Positions 52,099 to 61,395 of a stretch of 64,000 nt of DNA are shown here, in pieces. The DNA comes from JBBRCE01 sp038205115. GTDB lineage: Bacteria; Planctomycetota; Planctomycetia; Pirellulales; JBBRCE01. The DNA lies in contig JBBRCE010000004.1 in NCBI GenBank assembly GCA_038205115.1, positions 62,001 through 126,000 of the forward strand, written 5' to 3'. A model generated the notes under the pieces. That model made no database searches. It had not been told where the DNA came from and worked only from the letters and a program-made list of their open reading frames with translations. Numbering within the stretch: the stretch's first letter is position 1; every line of letters begins with the position of its first letter. The position numbers were made by a program, and so were the translations under genes.

Positions 52099-53241
52099 TC
52101 AGGCAGCACGTAGCGACGGCACGATTTGCGCCCGCGCCGCCTGGATGCCGGGCACGATTCCGGCCAGAATTCCCACGGCGATCGTCACTGCCGCGCCGCT
52201 GAGTATCAATCGGAGCGACGGTTCGAAGCTGATCGTTACCGCTTCGGTGCCCAGCGACACTCCGTGGCTGGCCAGTGCGAGGTTGGCCGCGACCACGCCA
52301 ATCGCTCCGCCCAGGCAGGCGAGCAGCAGACTTTCGACGACCACCAGCGAGAAAATGCCCAATGACGTAAACCCCAATGTTTGCAGCAGCGCATGTTCGC
52401 TGATCCGATCCTGCACGGCCATCACCGTAGTCGTCGCCACCAGCGCCAGCACCAAACCGACGCAGGCGTAGCCGAGCCAGTGCGCAAAGCCAATCATCTC
52501 GGCCAGATCGGCCACGGTATCGGCCTGAAACACGCCTTTGGTGCGAGTGTCCGTCAGCACGGGTCCGCCCCGAAACAGATCATCAATAGCTTCGCACACG
52601 GTTGGCGAGTCGACGTTCGTGGCGAGACGGACTTCGAATTGCGTCACTTTGCCGACGGTCTCCCGCCCGCGCATTCGTTGCAGAAAATCGAGATGGGTAT
52701 AAACGAAATCGTCGTCGCTCGGCTGGGCCGACTTGAAAACCCCTTTGACCTGCACGGTCACGCCGCCGAGAGTAAACGGCATGCCGGGTGACAAACCCCG
52801 CCGCCGGGCAACGTTCTGCCCGACTAGCGCGGCGTCGCTGACTTTTTGAAACGGCTCCCAACTGCCGGCAGAAAGTTCGAATGCCCGCGCCTCGCGGAGT
52901 TGCTCGGGCGGCATGCCATGAAAGACCACCACGTCCAAACTGGCCCGGCAGTTGTTCGTGTAGACCTTGATCGGAATCACTTTCTCAACGCCAGCGATCT
53001 TGGCAATCTGCGGCGCGTAATCCTCCGGCAACTCGCTGGTAAAGGGGCAGAAGCGATTGGCCTGAAATACAATCAACGTGCGATCGGCCTCGCCTTGCGC
53101 ATTCAAGTTCCGTACTCCGTCGCCGACGGCTTGCACAAAGCAAAACACAAACAGCGCCACCGCCGCGCCACTCACGGTGAGCAGCGTCCGAGCGCGATGT
53201 CGCCACAGAGTCTTCAAAATGTACGGCACAAATCGCAGCAT
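52099..53241 (-). CDS. FtsX/MacB-type ABC exporter permease (second permease)
   Basis: A 380-residue membrane protein: TM1 near residues 18-41 (LTVSGAAVALFVFCFVQAVG), a large extracytoplasmic domain (about 42-245) and three more helices in the last 130 residues (GYACVGLVLALVATTTVMAV; GIFSLVVVESLLLACLGGAIG; ILSGAAVTIAVGILAGIVPG). The C-terminal GIQAARAQIVPSLRA is the usual end of this family. It lies 22 bases after the ATPase gene and closes the operon. With the other permease at 56212 it could form a heterodimer. MacB/LolC-type systems push substrates through an adaptor rather than across the membrane. Confidence 0.88.
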   Translation of the reverse strand: MLRFVPYILKTLWRHRARTLLTVSGAAVALFVFCFVQAVGDGVRNLNAQGEADRTLIVFQANRFCPFTSELPEDYAPQIAKIAGVEKVIPIKVYTNNCRASLDVVVFHGMPPEQLREARAFELSAGSWEPFQKVSDAALVGQNVARRRGLSPGMPFTLGGVTVQVKGVFKSAQPSDDDFVYTHLDFLQRMRGRETVGKVTQFEVRLATNVDSPTVCEAIDDLFRGGPVLTDTRTKGVFQADTVADLAEMIGFAHWLGYACVGLVLALVATTTVMAVQDRISEHALLQTLGFTSLGIFSLVVVESLLLACLGGAIGVVAANLALASHGVSLGTEAVTISFEPSLRLILSGAAVTIAVGILAGIVPGIQAARAQIVPSLRAA

Positions 53242-53263
53242 GAATCACTCCAGAGACCGTTTT

Positions 53264-53959
53264 TTACGCAGCGCCCACCGGCTGCAATTGCTCGACTAAC
53301 AAACCGTGGTCCAAACGCAACTGGCGACCAGCAACGCCGGCAGCGCGCACATCGTGGGTGACCATCACCAGCGTGGTTCCTAGTTCCAGGTTCAATCGTC
53401 GCAGCAAATTCAAAATTTGTTCGCTCGTCTCCGAATCCAGATCGCCAGTGGGCTCGTCGGCGACAACGATCGTGGGGTCGGCCACAATCGCCCGCGCGAT
53501 GCCAACGCGTTGCTCTTGTCCGCCGGAGAGTTGCCGCGGATAGTGGTCGGCTCGATCAGTCAAGCCAACGGCCTCGAGCGCAATCTCCACGCGTCGGCGA
53601 CGATCGGCGCGCGACAGATTCAACAACAGCAGCGGTAATTCGATGTTTTCGTAGGCCGAGAGCACGGGAATCAGATTGTGCATTTGAAAAATGTAGCCGA
53701 CATTGGCCGACCGCCAATGCGCCAATTTGGTCCGCGAAAGCTTCTGCACTTCGACGTTTTCGATCAGCACCTGACCCGACGTGGGCCGATCGATGCCGGC
53801 CAAAATGTTAAGCAGCGTGCTTTTGCCCGAGCCGCTGGCGCCCATCAGCGAAACGAACTGCCCTCGCTCGATGTCCAGACTGACTCCGGCCAACGGACTG
53901 ATGGTTTGATCGCCTTTGCGAAAGGTCTTGGTCAGATTGCGAATTTGCACCAAACTCAT
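53264..53959 (-). CDS. ABC exporter ATP-binding protein, LolD/MacB type
   Basis: A 231-residue ATPase. Walker A is GASGSGKST at about residues 39-47, the Q-loop falls in IFQMHNLIPVLSAYENIELP, the signature is LSGGQEQRVGIARAI, and Walker B is IVVADEPTGDLD, followed by VTHD. NLIPVLSAYENIELPLLLL is typical of MacB/LolD ATPases that pair with FtsX-type permeases. It sits between the adaptor gene (18 bases upstream) and the second FtsX permease (22 bases downstream). It is the only ATPase in the operon, so it must drive both permeases. Confidence 0.92.
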   Translation of the reverse strand: MSLVQIRNLTKTFRKGDQTISPLAGVSLDIERGQFVSLMGASGSGKSTLLNILAGIDRPTSGQVLIENVEVQKLSRTKLAHWRSANVGYIFQMHNLIPVLSAYENIELPLLLLNLSRADRRRRVEIALEAVGLTDRADHYPRQLSGGQEQRVGIARAIVADPTIVVADEPTGDLDSETSEQILNLLRRLNLELGTTLVMVTHDVRAAGVAGRQLRLDHGLLVEQLQPVGAA

Positions 53960-53977
53960 GATGGTTTCCGTTGGCCA

Positions 53978-55582
53978 TTAGTGGTGGGCGGAGGAGTGCT
54001 CAAGCGAATTTTCAGGTGCGACGGCCTTCGACCCAACGCCCAGCGAACTGTCTTCGCCGCGGATCGAAATGCGTTGACCATCGCGGAGTTGCTGCCGGCC
54101 TTCGACCAGCAGTTTGTCGGCGGCCGTTAACCCGGCAGTGACTTCGACCATGTCGTTTTGGGCGGTCTGCCCGAGCGTGATCGATTGCAATCGCGCCGCG
54201 CCGGCGGCCTGATCGGCAATCCAAACTTTGCTGCCGTCACCTGCGATCACCAGCTGCCTGGGAATCAATAACCGCAGTAACTCGTTGGGCTGTTCCGCGT
54301 GATTGGCCGACTCGGGCGCTAGAAACACCACTTGCACCAGCATTTCAGGCTTGATCACCGCCGGCGGATCGAGAATTGAAATCTTTACCGCCAGAGTATT
54401 TTTCTGCACGTCGGCCGATGAGGTGGCGCGTAACACCGTGCCATCGATTGGCGAGGCGAGCGCCGCGGTGCTGATCTTGACCGGAGCGCCGGATTGCACG
54501 CGCGGCAAGTCTTCGAGGCGAACATCCGCTCGCACCTGCAAATTCTGGGGATCGTACATCGTGACCAGGGTGCTGGCGTCGACCGCGCCCACCGCCGTTT
54601 GCCCCATCATCCTCGAACCGGGCTGGCAAGTCAGTTGCAGAATGCGACCATCAATCGGCGCGCGCACGGTCATTCGCGATAAACGCAGTTCTGCCGTTTT
54701 GATGGCCACTTCGGCCTGCCGCAGGCGGGCTTGCGCCGATGTCAAATTCGCTTGGGCGTCGGCCAAGCCGCGGGTTTCGACAATCTTCAACTCCAGCCGT
54801 TTCCGCAGCGCGGCAACTTTGCGCTGCAAGGCTTCGATTTCCTCATCCAAATGCGGCTTATGGACCCTGAGCTCATCGGTGGCCGATTGGGCCAGCACGA
54901 CTTCGCTACGAACACGTTGCATTTGCCGTTCGGAAATAACGTCGGTCACGGACTTCTTGCCGTCCAAATCCTGCTGAGCCAATAGCAGCCTTGCTTCGGC
55001 CGAACGCACTTGCTGTGGCCAGGCTTGTTGCTCGGCAATTGCCTTGGCCAACAGGGCGTCGGCTTCGGCCACGGCGGTTTGCGACTCGGTGGGGAATTCG
55101 AGCGTGGATTTGGCGGCGGCAACGCCCGCCTCGGCGCTTTGCAACTCCGCCTTGCGAAGTTCGCGGTCGTCGCTTGCCTGACTCAGCGCAAACTGCGCGT
55201 CGGCTTCGACCAACTTGGCAATCGGATCGCCGGCGTGAACTTCTTGACCTTCGACAACCAGCAGCTTTTCGACCACGCCTTCGGCCAGCGCGGAAACTTG
55301 CATCAGTGTGGGCCGCGGTTCGATCCAACCGGCCGCGTTAAACAGTGGCAGCCCGGCTCGTTGGACCTCGGACCGCGTGGCCAACACCGGGATTGTCGTG
55401 ACCGGCGCGGCAGGCAAAAAATGTTCGCGCGCCGACCATAGGAGCAGCGACGCGAAGCCCCCCAACACCGTTGCCGGCAGAACATAACGCGTCAGCCAAA
55501 CCCTCGACCCGGCCGCGCGCGGTTTGCGCGCGGCCGGCCGGCGATCGATGGCCAGTTGACTCAAGTCGACTTGCGTATTCAT
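53978..55582 (-). CDS. HlyD/MacA-type periplasmic adaptor protein
   Basis: From ATG 55582 (GGGGAGG upstream) the product is 534 residues; an ATG at 55861 would add 93 Gly/Arg-rich residues that do not look coding and run back into the previous gene. An N-terminal helix (about 30-50) anchors the protein. A biotinyl/lipoyl-like motif follows (SALAEGVVEKLLVVEGQEVHAGDPI), then a long coiled-coil hairpin (about 110-285) and a beta-barrel region with VRAPIDGRILQLTCQPG. It is longer than MacA (~370) because of the long hairpin and a C-terminal extension. It links an inner-membrane ABC exporter to an outer-membrane partner, which is not in the operon. Confidence 0.9.
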   Translation of the reverse strand: MNTQVDLSQLAIDRRPAARKPRAAGSRVWLTRYVLPATVLGGFASLLLWSAREHFLPAAPVTTIPVLATRSEVQRAGLPLFNAAGWIEPRPTLMQVSALAEGVVEKLLVVEGQEVHAGDPIAKLVEADAQFALSQASDDRELRKAELQSAEAGVAAAKSTLEFPTESQTAVAEADALLAKAIAEQQAWPQQVRSAEARLLLAQQDLDGKKSVTDVISERQMQRVRSEVVLAQSATDELRVHKPHLDEEIEALQRKVAALRKRLELKIVETRGLADAQANLTSAQARLRQAEVAIKTAELRLSRMTVRAPIDGRILQLTCQPGSRMMGQTAVGAVDASTLVTMYDPQNLQVRADVRLEDLPRVQSGAPVKISTAALASPIDGTVLRATSSADVQKNTLAVKISILDPPAVIKPEMLVQVVFLAPESANHAEQPNELLRLLIPRQLVIAGDGSKVWIADQAAGAARLQSITLGQTAQNDMVEVTAGLTAADKLLVEGRQQLRDGQRISIRGEDSSLGVGSKAVAPENSLEHSSAHH

Positions 55583-55626
55583 GGTGTAGAACCTCCCCGG
55601 CCGCGCTGATATTGCGCGATTTGCCG

Positions 55627-56145
55627 CTACTGCTTTTTCGGCGCTTCCGGCCGGACGTACATCGAATTGGCCAAAATGGTGATCTGGCCACCAACTTTTT
55701 CGACTTTGCCTTTGATGACCAGCGTTTGCAGTTCCTTGACATTCAGTACGTCTTTGGCCTCGCCTTTGACCGGTTTGCCCTGGCTGTCGACCACTTTCAC
55801 CGCCACGCTGTGCGTTGCCAGCTTGGGCGTGTCGCAGCAATAATCCCAAGGCGTTTGGCAATCGTCGCCCTCTTTTTCATTGCAGGGCACCAGGCTCACA
55901 TCAACCACGGTAAATGCCGCTTGGCCCGGAACAAACGGTTTGACGTCGCCACCAATTCGTCCGACGACCACCACTTCCTCCTGATCTTTTGCATCAGCAA
56001 CGACCTTGGAGATGTCCTGCGCGCCGGCCGGTTCGGTTTTCAACAAGTATTTGGATGTCGCGCCCGAGGCGGAGCTATCCGTGCAACCGGTGAGACTCAG
56101 CGAGACCGCAACCAACGCGGCAACCATCAATGACATTCGCAACAT
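55627..56145 (-). CDS. Cys-rich lipoprotein with OB-fold-like body
   Basis: From ATG 56145 (AAGGAAA upstream) the product is 172 residues; an in-frame ATG at 56211 adds 22 residues before the signal. The lipobox is LSLTGC (acylated Cys at 21). The body alternates short beta strands (EEVVVVGRIGGD, AFTVVDVSLVP, LQTLVIKGKVEKVGGQITIL), as in small OB-fold proteins such as the BOF family. An inserted segment VPCNEKEGDDCQTPWDYCCD places four cysteines close together and could bind a metal. It lies 44 bases before the adaptor gene and 66 bases after the first FtsX gene, so it belongs to the exporter operon and may bind the exported substrate. Confidence 0.72.
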   Translation of the reverse strand: MLRMSLMVAALVAVSLSLTGCTDSSASGATSKYLLKTEPAGAQDISKVVADAKDQEEVVVVGRIGGDVKPFVPGQAAFTVVDVSLVPCNEKEGDDCQTPWDYCCDTPKLATHSVAVKVVDSQGKPVKGEAKDVLNVKELQTLVIKGKVEKVGGQITILANSMYVRPEAPKKQ

Positions 56146-56211
56146 GACTGTTTCCTTTTCGAAAAAATAATACGCGGCTGACTTCGCCCGTTGGCGTGGG
56201 ATCAGCTGCAC

Positions 56212-57381
56212 TCAAACGGCCTTCAATCCTTCGACAATCGGCAGTTTCATGGCCCGCCACGCGGCCGGCAACGCACCGACCACGCCCAGTGATAATCCGA
56301 CGCCGCAACCGGCCAGCAGCGCGAAGCTATCGACACGCAGGGCGAACGCCCCCATCGTGAATCGCACTGCCAGACCGTTGGCAAACGTCAACGCCAGCGC
56401 TGCGGCCAGCAGCGAACTCGCTGCTGCCAACAGCGTGGCTTCTTGAATCAAGCTAACGGTAATCGCCCTGCGTAAAAAGCCCAACGTCTGCAGCGTAGCC
56501 AATTCGCGTACGCGTCCGACGACCGCGCCATACATGGTATTGAGCCCGGCAAAGATGCCCGCGCCGGCCACAAGTAAGACAACCGTCCAGGCCATCCAGC
56601 GCACGGGCCCGTAATGTTTTTGCAGCAGGGCGTAATAGTCCGACTCGCGATGCGCTTCGAGCTCCAACTTTCGCTGTTGCTTACAGTACAAATTCACAGC
56701 GCCATAATCGTCCGCGTCGGCCAGCGTGATCGCCACCAAGCTCAGATCCTCGCGCTTCATGGCGCGGCGCAAATCGTTCAACGGGCACCAAAGTTCGGCT
56801 TCGAACACGCTGCCACGAGCGGCAAACTGCCCGCTGATTTTCCAATCGCGACCTTCGAATCGAACGCTGCCGCCGGTCGCGAGCGACTCTTTCGGCCAGC
56901 CGAGTTTCGTGGCCGCTAATCGGCCGACCATGACTTCGCCCGGTCCTGGCATCTGGCCCGCGGTGATCTGAACTTGCCGACGTACCAGTAGCGCCGCGGG
57001 CGTTACGCCACGCACCAGCGCCTTGCCGGCTTGCGGATGGTCCGCGTTGGTCGCTTCCGTGCCGAGATACAGTTCGCCGGAAACGTACTTCACGCCGTAG
57101 CGCTGTTGGACACCGTTCAGATCGGCGGCCAACAAATCGTCCACGCTGGCCGGAATCGAAGAATATTCGATATTCTCCGAAGCACCCAGCGAATGCACCA
57201 GCACCACGTTGGGATCGCCGCTGACAGTCAGCGTCGATTCCAGTCCACGTATGAAGCCCACCACCACTAGCACTAACAGCACCACCACGGTCAACCCAAA
57301 CAGCGTCAGCAAGCTGCGTCCCGGCCGGCGGAATAAATTCCGTACGCCGTAATCCCAGGGAATGAGCTTGAAGGTCAGCAT
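56212..57381 (-). CDS. FtsX/MacB-type ABC exporter permease (first permease)
   Basis: A 389-residue membrane protein with the same layout as the second permease: TM1 near 18-42 (LTLFGLTVVVLLVLVVVGF), an extracytoplasmic MacB-like domain (about 45-265), then three helices near 268-290, 315-345 and 350-375. The loop RVRELATLQTLGFLRRAITV is the hallmark cytoplasmic coupling region of the FtsX family. Start ATG 57381. It lies 138 bases after the Cys-rich gene. Two differing permeases with one ATPase point to a heterodimeric transporter, as with LolC/LolE. Confidence 0.88.
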   Translation of the reverse strand: MLTFKLIPWDYGVRNLFRRPGRSLLTLFGLTVVVLLVLVVVGFIRGLESTLTVSGDPNVVLVHSLGASENIEYSSIPASVDDLLAADLNGVQQRYGVKYVSGELYLGTEATNADHPQAGKALVRGVTPAALLVRRQVQITAGQMPGPGEVMVGRLAATKLGWPKESLATGGSVRFEGRDWKISGQFAARGSVFEAELWCPLNDLRRAMKREDLSLVAITLADADDYGAVNLYCKQQRKLELEAHRESDYYALLQKHYGPVRWMAWTVVLLVAGAGIFAGLNTMYGAVVGRVRELATLQTLGFLRRAITVSLIQEATLLAAASSLLAAALALTFANGLAVRFTMGAFALRVDSFALLAGCGVGLSLGVVGALPAAWRAMKLPIVEGLKAV

Positions 57382-57519
57382 ATTGATTCGAAAAGTGAAA
57401 AGCTGATTTGACGCGCAGAAACGCGAGGATGGATGAAACCGTAAGAATCAGAAATGCCGCACGAACTTCAGCGCAGAAGAGGCTAACGCAGCCAAAGCAG
57501 CACAAAATCGGCGGCAAAT

Positions 57520-57933
57520 TCAGATCAACAGCGCGCAGAGTTGCAGACAGAGTTCACGCCCGGCGGGCGGAAAAAAACCAGCGCGGGACTGCTCCGCATG
57601 ACTGGCGACCATTGCAAGCTTCGCAATTGGCTCAGGGTAGGCGATCAACCAAGACTGCGGCGAATGATCCAGCGCTTGGGCATCGAGCACGCGGCTGGCG
57701 TCCATCACCGCGCCGCAGCATAGGCAGTTCGAACGCCCCGGACCGGCGGGCACTTTGCCGCGATTGCCGCCGCGGTTTTCACTTGTGGCGCTGCCCGCAC
57801 ATTTCGAACAGCAGCAGGCAATTTTCGCCGTGCCACCGCCCGTGGCTGTGTGACTCCAATTCGCCATTTGCCCGCAAAGGTGCGGGCAGCCGACGAGCAT
57901 GGCAATCAGCAGTAATTGGCCAATTCGAAACAT
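57520..57933 (-). CDS. Cys-rich exported protein of unknown function
   Basis: From ATG 57933 the product is 137 residues; an ATG at 57966 would add 11 residues and cannot be excluded. The N-terminus (FRIGQLLLIAMLVGCPHLCG) is a signal peptide or lipoprotein signal. Cysteines cluster as GCPHLC, ACCCSKC, NCLCCG and ELCLQLC, ten or more in a small protein, so metal or redox chemistry is plausible. No family was recognised. It stands at the head of the exporter operon, 138 bases before the first FtsX gene, and follows cobA-hemD after 83 bases. Confidence 0.6.
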   Translation of the reverse strand: MFRIGQLLLIAMLVGCPHLCGQMANWSHTATGGGTAKIACCCSKCAGSATSENRGGNRGKVPAGPGRSNCLCCGAVMDASRVLDAQALDHSPQSWLIAYPEPIAKLAMVASHAEQSRAGFFPPAGRELCLQLCALLI

Positions 57934-58016
57934 GGCTCGCAAATCCAAAACAGCGGTTCCATTCACACCTTCAGCTTAAATCCGCCCGCACCGGCCGTCA
58001 AGGGCGACGACCTTAC

Positions 58017-59546
58017 TCACTGTTGCTCGGCGCTTAAAATCGCCGCGGCCATGCCGTCCATCGTATATTCGCTAGCTTCCACAGCAGGCTCAAACCCCAG
58101 TTCACGCAGCGTGGCCGAAGTGATCGGGCTGATACTGGCTAGCCGGCTGCGCCGCAGGTCGTCGCCAAACATTTGTGCGAGCGAACGCGCGATGGCCGAA
58201 CTGCTGACCGTCACCCAATCGAACTGTCCGGTGGACAGCAACGTGGCAATGGTTGCGTCGGCCTGCTGAACGTCGTGGCTGGTGTAGACCACGACTTGCT
58301 CGACTGTGGCGCCGGAGGCCGTTAATTGCTCGGCGAGCACTTCGCGTCCGCGACTCGCCCGCACCAGCAAACAGCGCCGGTTTTGCGGCGTGCTTTGCAT
58401 GACGGAAATCAGTTCCACAGCCAGCGCTTCGGCCCGAAATTCGGCCGGCTGCAAATCCGCGTGCAAGTGATAAACGGCCAGCGCCGCAGCGGTGCCCGGG
58501 CCGATGGCCGCCAATTGCACGCGTCCTAAGTGCCGAATATCGCGTTTGGTCACCAACAATCGCTCGAAAAAATACTGCACGCCGTTCACACTGGAAAACA
58601 CCACCCAATCGAACTCCGCCAATCGGCCAATGACCGCGTCTAGCGCCAGCAGGTCGGTGGGCGGACCGATTTCGATCGCCGGCTGAATGAAGCATTCCGC
58701 GCCGTGTTGCTCGAGCTTTTCGATTAGCGAAGTGGCCTGCCCCAGTGGACGCGTCACTAAGATCTTTGCCCCGAACAGCGGCCGCGCGGTGAACCACGAT
58801 GTAGCGGGCGCGGTCTGGACAACTTCGCCGACGATCACAATCACAGGTGGGCGCAATCGCTCTTGGTCAATCTGCTGCGGCACTTCGGCCAGCGTGCAGC
58901 GAATGGTGCGTTGATCAGCCCACGAACATCGCCGCACGATGGCCGCCGGCGTATCGGCCGGCTTGCCGGCGGCGATCAGCGCCGCGGTCCAAACCGGCGC
59001 GGTGGTCACGCCCATGTAAAACACCAGCGTGCCCGGAAAAGCCGCCAGGCCGGCGAAATCGACCGACGTTTCGGACTTGCCCTCGCGCTCTTGCCCTGTG
59101 ACCAGCGCAACGCAGGATGCCAGGTCACGGTGTGTAATCGGAATTTGCGCGTAGCTGGCGGCAGCCAATGCCACGGTCACGCCGGGCACAATTTCGTAAG
59201 GGATGCCAGCGGCGGTGAGCGCTTCGAGCTCTTCGGCCATGCGGGCAAATACCGTGGGGTCGCCGGCTTTCAGTCGGACGACCGTTTTACCAGCGCGGGC
59301 CAGTTCGACCATCCGCCGGTTGATTTCGTCCTGCGGCATGATCTTGCCGCGACCATGCCGGCCCAGACAGATTTTTTCGGCGTCCCGCCGGGCATGTTCC
59401 AGCAGTCGCGGATTGAGCAGGTAGTCGTACAGCACCGCGTCGGCACGGCGCAGACATTCCGCGCCCCGCAGCGCAATCAGCCCCGGATCGCCCGGGCCAG
59501 CGCCAACGAGATAAACGGTGCCGATCGTCGAGAGGTGCTGCGACAT
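58017..59546 (-). CDS. cobA-hemD: Uroporphyrinogen-III C-methyltransferase/synthase fusion
   Basis: A 509-residue fusion starting at ATG 59546; a TTG one codon upstream is the alternative. The methyltransferase half (about 1-245) has VYLVGAGPGDPGLIALRG, VRLKAGDPTVFARMAEE and PGVTVALAAASYAQIPITHR. The synthase half (about 255-505) begins AKILVTRPLGQATSLIEKLE and includes FDWVVFSSVNGVQYFFERL and VAIGPGTA-type AAIGPGTAAAL. The synthase closes hydroxymethylbilane to uroporphyrinogen III and the methylase makes precorrin-2 for siroheme or cobalamin. Siroheme would serve sulfite or nitrite reductase. Such fusions are common outside Proteobacteria. Neighbouring genes are unrelated. Confidence 0.93.
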   Translation of the reverse strand: MSQHLSTIGTVYLVGAGPGDPGLIALRGAECLRRADAVLYDYLLNPRLLEHARRDAEKICLGRHGRGKIMPQDEINRRMVELARAGKTVVRLKAGDPTVFARMAEELEALTAAGIPYEIVPGVTVALAAASYAQIPITHRDLASCVALVTGQEREGKSETSVDFAGLAAFPGTLVFYMGVTTAPVWTAALIAAGKPADTPAAIVRRCSWADQRTIRCTLAEVPQQIDQERLRPPVIVIVGEVVQTAPATSWFTARPLFGAKILVTRPLGQATSLIEKLEQHGAECFIQPAIEIGPPTDLLALDAVIGRLAEFDWVVFSSVNGVQYFFERLLVTKRDIRHLGRVQLAAIGPGTAAALAVYHLHADLQPAEFRAEALAVELISVMQSTPQNRRCLLVRASRGREVLAEQLTASGATVEQVVVYTSHDVQQADATIATLLSTGQFDWVTVSSSAIARSLAQMFGDDLRRSRLASISPITSATLRELGFEPAVEASEYTMDGMAAAILSAEQQ

Positions 59547-59731
59547 CAAATGCTGTGAAACAGGGCTAAAATGTCATTCGAAGCTGGCGAATCCGCGGCA
59601 CCGGGCGCGCGTTTCGATCCGTTTCCGTCTCGCGAACCAATCGTTCGCAGCCGTAAACCGACGTCGCACTCACATTATTGAAATACCAGATTTCGAGAGG
59701 GCAAGTAACCCGTAACGGCCATTTGCCTGCG

Positions 59732-59759
59732 TTGTGTTGGCCGGATGGCATGTTAGAAT
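59732..59759 (+). promoter_or_regulatory. Possible promoter of the TPR gene
   Basis: TTGTGT (3 of 6) at 59732-59737, 16-base spacer, TAGAAT (5 of 6) at 59754-59759. The ATG is 36 bases after the -10. Confidence 0.4.
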
Positions 59760-59795
59760 AAGCTGCTGGAATACTCGCGTCTCCGATGGCGCGAC

Positions 59796-61325
59796 ATGTC
59801 TCAACGGCTTTCTTCCGTCTTAGCGATCGCGGCAATTTTATTTATGGCAACCCAAGTCACGACCGACGCCGAAGAACCAGAAGACAAAAAGCCTGAGGAC
59901 CAAAAGCCGGACGATCCGAATGCTCGTAAGCCCATTCTGCCTGGTGTGCGGGCTCGTCTGCAAAAATTATACACGCACGCCATGCAAGTTGCCTCGCGTG
60001 GCCAAGCCGATTACGCCATCGATCTGCTGTCGGGTTGCCTGCGAGAAGATCCGGGGAACCTAACGTACGTGCAAAGCTATCTCAACATCTTGTACAAGAA
60101 GTGGAACAACAACAAGAAGGGCAGCAAAATGGCCGGGCTGTCCACCATGGGCATCCAAGGCACCGTCAAAAAATGCCAAATGCGGAAGGATTGGGACGGC
60201 GTTCTTAAAAGCGGTCTGGAAATGCTCAAGGTCAATCCTTGGCATGTGGAAACTTTGCTCTCGATGGGCAATGCCGCGGAACAACTCCATCTGGAAGACG
60301 TGCAGTTAGCCTGGCTGAAAGGCGCGCTGGACTTCGACATGAAGGATGCCAAAGTCAACAAGGCCTGTGCAATGGCGCTCGGCCGCCAAGGCCAATTCGA
60401 TCAAGCCATCGCCTGTTGGCATCGCGTCGAGCAAGCCAAGCCCGGCGACGAAGAATCGCAACGCGCCATCTCGGCCTTGAGCGTCGAGCGGACGATCAAC
60501 AAAACCATCAGCGATGAGCAAAAGGCCGAAGAACAATTGCAGGCGGACGTGCAGGCGCGCGACGCTCAAGAGGGCGGAGCCATTAACGCTGCCAAGACCG
60601 TGACGCCCGAACAGCGCTGGCGAAAAGCAATTGCCGACAATCCAGCCGATGTGCAGAACTATATCGAACTCGCCGAATTGCTCGGTCGCGACAACCGCAC
60701 GGCAGATGCGGAAAAGGTGTTGGTCAAAGGTCTGGAAGCGTCTGGCGGAGATATTAAGGTTCGCGAACTGCTGGAAGACGCGCGGGTTCGCAGCGCGCGG
60801 ACGCAGTTGGAAGTGGCCGAAAAACAAGCCCACGCGCAAAAAACTCAACCAGCCAACGACCTTTACAAGAAAATGAAGAGCGAGCTGTTGAATGTTGAGA
60901 TCGACGTATTCCGCGCCCGTTGCGATCGCTACCCGAGCAACACCAACTTCAAAATCGAACTCGGCATTCGACTCAAACGGGCGAAAAATTTTGACGAAGC
61001 CATCAAGGCTTTGCAAGGAGCGCGCAACGATCCCAAACGTAAAGGCGCGGTATTGCTGGAGTTGGGCGAGTGTTTTCAGAACATCAAACAATATTCGCTG
61101 GCGCTGAACAATTATGAGTCGGCGATCGAGAGTCTGACGGAACGCGAAGAAGACGCCAAAAAACGTGCCCTGTACAATGCCGGTAAGTTGGCCAAAGCGT
61201 TGAGCGAGTCGAAGAACGGAGCGCCCGAATTGCGCGACGTCGCTCGCAAACATTTCACCGAACTGGCAGGGTTGGACTTCAGTTACAAAGATGTGGCCGA
61301 CTTGCTCAAAGAACTGCGTAATTAA
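59796..61325 (+). CDS. Exported TPR-repeat protein of unknown function
   Basis: A 509-residue protein with a short signal peptide (about 1-25) and a following charged stretch EEPEDKKPEDQKPDD. The rest is helical with tetratricopeptide-like units: ADYAIDLLSGCLREDPGNLT, then LLSMGNAAEQLHLEDVQLAW, KACAMALGRQGQFDQAIACW, and in the last third KRAKNFDEAIKALQ with LELGECFQNIKQYSLALNNY. A Gln/Glu/Ala-rich linker lies near 240-265. It resembles tetratricopeptide proteins found widely in planctomycetes and is probably a periplasmic scaffold. It lies 70 bases before the GlmU-like gene on the same strand and may be co-transcribed with it. Confidence 0.82.
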   Translation: MSQRLSSVLAIAAILFMATQVTTDAEEPEDKKPEDQKPDDPNARKPILPGVRARLQKLYTHAMQVASRGQADYAIDLLSGCLREDPGNLTYVQSYLNILYKKWNNNKKGSKMAGLSTMGIQGTVKKCQMRKDWDGVLKSGLEMLKVNPWHVETLLSMGNAAEQLHLEDVQLAWLKGALDFDMKDAKVNKACAMALGRQGQFDQAIACWHRVEQAKPGDEESQRAISALSVERTINKTISDEQKAEEQLQADVQARDAQEGGAINAAKTVTPEQRWRKAIADNPADVQNYIELAELLGRDNRTADAEKVLVKGLEASGGDIKVRELLEDARVRSARTQLEVAEKQAHAQKTQPANDLYKKMKSELLNVEIDVFRARCDRYPSNTNFKIELGIRLKRAKNFDEAIKALQGARNDPKRKGAVLLELGECFQNIKQYSLALNNYESAIESLTEREEDAKKRALYNAGKLAKALSESKNGAPELRDVARKHFTELAGLDFSYKDVADLLKELRN

Positions 61326-61395
61326 CGCGCGAGCCTGATCGGCTGGCTGCGACGCGGTCTATGAACCTCACGCGGAATATTGGCAGGAAGCCTAA

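Noticed and set aside
53978..55861. Longer start (55861) for the adaptor gene
   Set aside because: The extra 93 residues are Gly/Arg/Gln-rich and overlap the coding part of the lipoprotein gene; ATG 55582 has a strong GGGGAGG ribosome site.
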